Below are positions 61,005-64,000 of a DNA stretch of 64,000 nucleotides, piece after piece. The translations under genes were made by a program, and so were the position numbers. Location: the NCBI GenBank assembly GCA_950295325.1, contig OX485807.1, positions 36,672,440 to 36,736,439 on the forward strand, written 5' to 3'. Within the stretch, counting starts at the first letter, position 1, and the number at the start of each line of letters is the position of its first letter. The DNA is from Polytrichum commune (taxonomy: Eukaryota > Streptophyta > Polytrichopsida > Polytrichales > Polytrichaceae). The notes under the pieces were generated by a model that saw only the letters and a list, made by a program, of their open reading frames with translations, was not told the DNA's origin and did not search any database.

Positions 61005-61275
61005 GAACCTACTTACCAATGCTAGGCATATGTAGAGAGCCTTAATCAAGTGCAATGTTATGGTCATTAGCTTCATGATTGCATCACCTTCTATTGAAGA
61101 TGTAATTTTTATAATTACACCTCACAATGGTCAATTATCATATCCATTGTTAATAAATATAATGAAGAAACAAAAGATGATATTATGATGCAACCTACTT
61201 ACCAAAGTTAGGCATATGTACGTAGCGAGCCTTCGTCATGTGCATTGTCATGGTTGTTAGTTACATGTTCCGATT
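61005..61275. repeat. Tandem duplication, ~185-bp period
   Basis: AACCTACTTACCAA-G-TAGGCATATGTA followed by GAGCCTT and GTGCAATGTTATGG occurs at about 61005 and 61191. Confidence 0.65.
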
Positions 61276-61980
61276 ATGGGATCAAAATGCCATCATCGAT
61301 AGACTGTAGTTTCATGCCAATGCACCAAAACTTGATTGAACAAGATCAAACAATATCTCACAATGCAATTACTATAACAAATAATTCAATAAATCTACAA
61401 ACTTGTAAGGTACATTTTCAACCGGACATCACCAACATTTGTAAGGCAATGCACCGACCCCAAAGCCCTTTCACGGGCCTTCCACAAGTTCAAAAGTAAC
61501 TCCCAAGATAGCAAGCTTAGGGAGCTTGTGTGTTCTTACGTGTAAAAAATGGTAGGACTAGTACATTACATTGCATAATGCATCAAAATTAAACTTGCAT
61601 TCCACATAAAAGAATCGTTGACACATTTCAATTGTGAGTTGTAAGAGTGACTTAAATGAATGGAAGCCACTTTGCATGTACCTAGTTTAATCATTTTACT
61701 GTGGGACCATTTCGAGAGAGTTATATAAGTTGATGTGGATTAGACAAGGATTACAACATTATTCAACATGCATATTCCGATTTATTCTATCAATATCCTT
61801 GGTTGATGCATGGAGGGGGTAGATTTCGACCATAACAATAATGATAGTGGACATCATTGAACATGAATAGTACAATAAAATAGAATAAATAATTGTCGAC
61901 TAATCTTATGAGAACACACAATGTACAAACTGTCGATATGGGTTAGTATGATTACTAAAGAATTCTCCTCATCATCATTG

Positions 61981-62130
61981 CATAAAATTATTCAAATCTA
62001 TAACAATGTTATGTGGGACTGACAATATTCCACGGAATACTCCCCCTACATCCACTCTGAACGTAGGGGAATGTTCCGTTGAATATTGTCAATCCCAAAT
62101 AACATTGTTATTGATCTAGATAATGTTATG
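61981..62130. mobile_element. Hairpin MITE, family C copy 2
   Basis: 150 bp, same family as the copy in IFT46 intron 3. The two ~60-bp arms pair through AATATTGTCA/TGACAATATT and CATAACATTAT-type ends. Confidence 0.72.
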
Positions 62131-62149
62131 TGTCACCACCTTCACCTTC

Positions 62150-63475
62150 TTGCATTTTGTATGAGTTTGCACTAGAGGTTGGTCTTGAGTTAGGACTTGC
62201 CTCTATGCTCTCTCCTTTTGGGGACTTCTTGCCTCTAAAACAATGCAATGACGTTCATATCAATGATATTGTGACCAACTAGGAACTCAAGGAATGCCCA
62301 TGACATGTTTCCATAAACAAAATTATGTTGTTCGCTTGAATGGAGTTGTGAGGACCACAAAGTTGTGGCAACCATGTAAGTTGAAACTTAAACACTTACA
62401 CATATAATCTCAAAATTAGCATGAGAAATTCCAAATTAGTCTCGGGAGATTAAGATAAAATGAACCAACCACAAATCTATAAAGGACAACTTACTACAAT
62501 GCTCTTTAACATGGGCACCTTGTATCCTAAGCTAAATGTAAAGGTTGCTTGCGGGTTTGAAGACAAAACCCATTCTCCACTTCCTTTGGTGTTGTAGTCA
62601 GTAATTGTTTTATTTTTGATCTCCCAAAACATGCGCCCACCACTCCAAGTCTTGATATCTTCAAACGTGTTTGATGAGCACGTATCAAGTTAGAACTTCA
62701 TGATCACACCTTGGGTTGAAGTTCTAGCCGAAGAAAGACAAACACATTATTGATCACGAATATTGCACCATCATCACAATGTTTTGGGAGTTGTTAAATT
62801 TGTAGAGCATTTATGCCATGTACTCTCATGCGAAATCACCTCCACTGAAAAAACAAGTTTTCCACTACAATTGTACTAGAGGACATCATGTTAAAGTCTT
62901 TTGCTACACTTTCCAAATCTTTGTCCATATGGTTCCCAATGTGAGATAGGGTTTTTGGCCATAAAGGCGGAGAAAACGACAATCTTTCATTAGATGCCGG
63001 TTCATTCAGTCATGTGAATTGTGGGGAGGAAGCGACACTTGATGAACATACATGTGCATAGTTGTTTATAGCAAGTACCTAGGGAAAATGACTCTCAAGT
63101 AGGTTATGTAGTCATCACAACACTAACATGCTTGAGAAATGAAAGGCGCTTATATGCACTCAAGTTAAAGAACAATCTTCTTCATGAGATGAACCCTTTT
63201 TTTCGTTGTTTTTGTTTTTTGCACTAGTGTAACCACAAGTTTGGGATAAGTTTGCTTACTTGTCCCATGTGGCTGAGAAATATTATACGATTGTAATGAC
63301 AACGTGGATATCTATATCTATTAATACGTATACCTTTCGATGAACCATTTTGGCGTGGGATAGGGGTACCGAATGCTTCGATAGTGGACCTAATATATAA
63401 CAGAGTATACTATGGTTTAGTTTAAGATACACCCTCAAAGACATGAGCATCCCAAATTGCAACTTTCCATTTCAC
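62150..63475 (-). other. Unidentified coding-like segments, possibly one decayed spliced gene
   Basis: Three or four frames on the minus strand look like exons. 63475-63405: LSKIQLVKWKVAIWDAHVFE, ending at a possible donor. 63010-62845: LSHIGNHMDKDLESVAKDF to VVENLFFQW, ending TGGAG|GT. 62732-62495: TSTQGVIMKF, then an in-frame TAA, then TFEDIKTWSGGRMFWEIKN, GSGEWVLSSNPQATFTF and GYKVPMLKSI before a GTAAGT donor. About 62235-62131: a lysine-rich end. The phase across the second junction fits (AG+A). The internal TAA suggests a pseudogene. I cannot name the family. Confidence 0.35.
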
Positions 63476-64000
63476 AAGTTGGATCTTGCTCAAATTTAAG
63501 GTTTATTTTGTAAGGTTGATTCACTTTTATTTTGGTATTGACACAACGAGCCAAGTCCATCAAATGGTCATTGATACAATGTAATTTATGTTGGAAGGTT
63601 ATTATGCATGTTATTGTAGAGACTTTGTAAAAAAAATGTTAGACTACATGGCAAATTTTGAATGAGGTGAATGTGTTTGAATGTGCGTGTCACCCTAAGA
63701 AAGATTGGGTGGAGGATAGAATCTTTTCCCAATAGAAATTACATCCAAGGTAAACATGCTTGCTTAATGACTATCTTACTCACACACCTATTTTGGAGTG
63801 GTGCATGTTTACAAGATGTGTATCCAAGATGAGCACCAATAATATTTGCATTTAATAAAAATTAGGAATAACCCCGGGGCGATCACACCCCCTTACGTTT
63901 CATAATCACGTGCGATAAAAGTTTGCTAGCCTATATTAAATGCAATAGATAATTTTTAAAATTATGATACATATACATAATTATTGATAATATCTTTTGT

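Larger units (their letters stand above)
59751..61980. other. Intergenic, repeats only
   Basis: The plus-strand frame 60377-60748 and its minus-strand shadows lie in the poly-C repeat and a purine-rich stretch. The tandem duplication at 61005 is the other defined feature. Confidence 0.45.

Overview
The window is nuclear DNA of a land plant: AT-rich, with many-exon genes, GT-AG introns and dense miniature transposons. One of its two real genes, at the right end, encodes the intraflagellar-transport protein IFT46. Flowering plants have no cilia and lack IFT genes, so a conserved IFT46 points to a plant with swimming sperm (bryophyte, lycophyte, fern, or a cycad/Ginkgo). The species cannot be named from the sequence. 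Family comparisons here are from memory; no search or alignment program was run.

Layout. 1-6.8 kb: intergenic, with microsatellites and a degenerate repeat. 6.8-10.8 kb: a decayed MULE-like transposase gene ending in a SWIM zinc finger, cut by two unrelated inverted-repeat elements. 11-34 kb: gene-poor and repeat-rich. It holds four tandem arrays (periods near 93, 105, 226 and 205-226 bp) and several miniature inverted-repeat (MITE) families, one of which contains the 93-bp array and another copy of which is split by a nested MITE. 34.8-45.6 kb, minus strand: a complete 19-exon gene for a WD40-TPR protein, the ASG2/WDTC1 type of CUL4-DDB1 adaptor, with its GC-rich leader and promoter to about 46.3 kb. 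46.7-53.4 kb: a transposon cluster of MITEs and a full-length but dead 3.87-kb PIF/Harbinger element with convergent ORF1 and transposase pseudogenes. 54.0-58.8 kb, minus strand: IFT46 in six exons; its large third intron holds a MITE nested inside another MITE plus a hairpin MITE. 59-64 kb: repeats and some unidentified coding-like segments on the minus strand.

The two genes are not functionally linked as far as the sequence shows: one is a general ubiquitin-ligase adaptor, the other a ciliary train component. The rest is mostly transposon history. Several nesting events can be ordered in time from the sequence alone. I found no tRNA, rRNA, CRISPR array or organellar segment.
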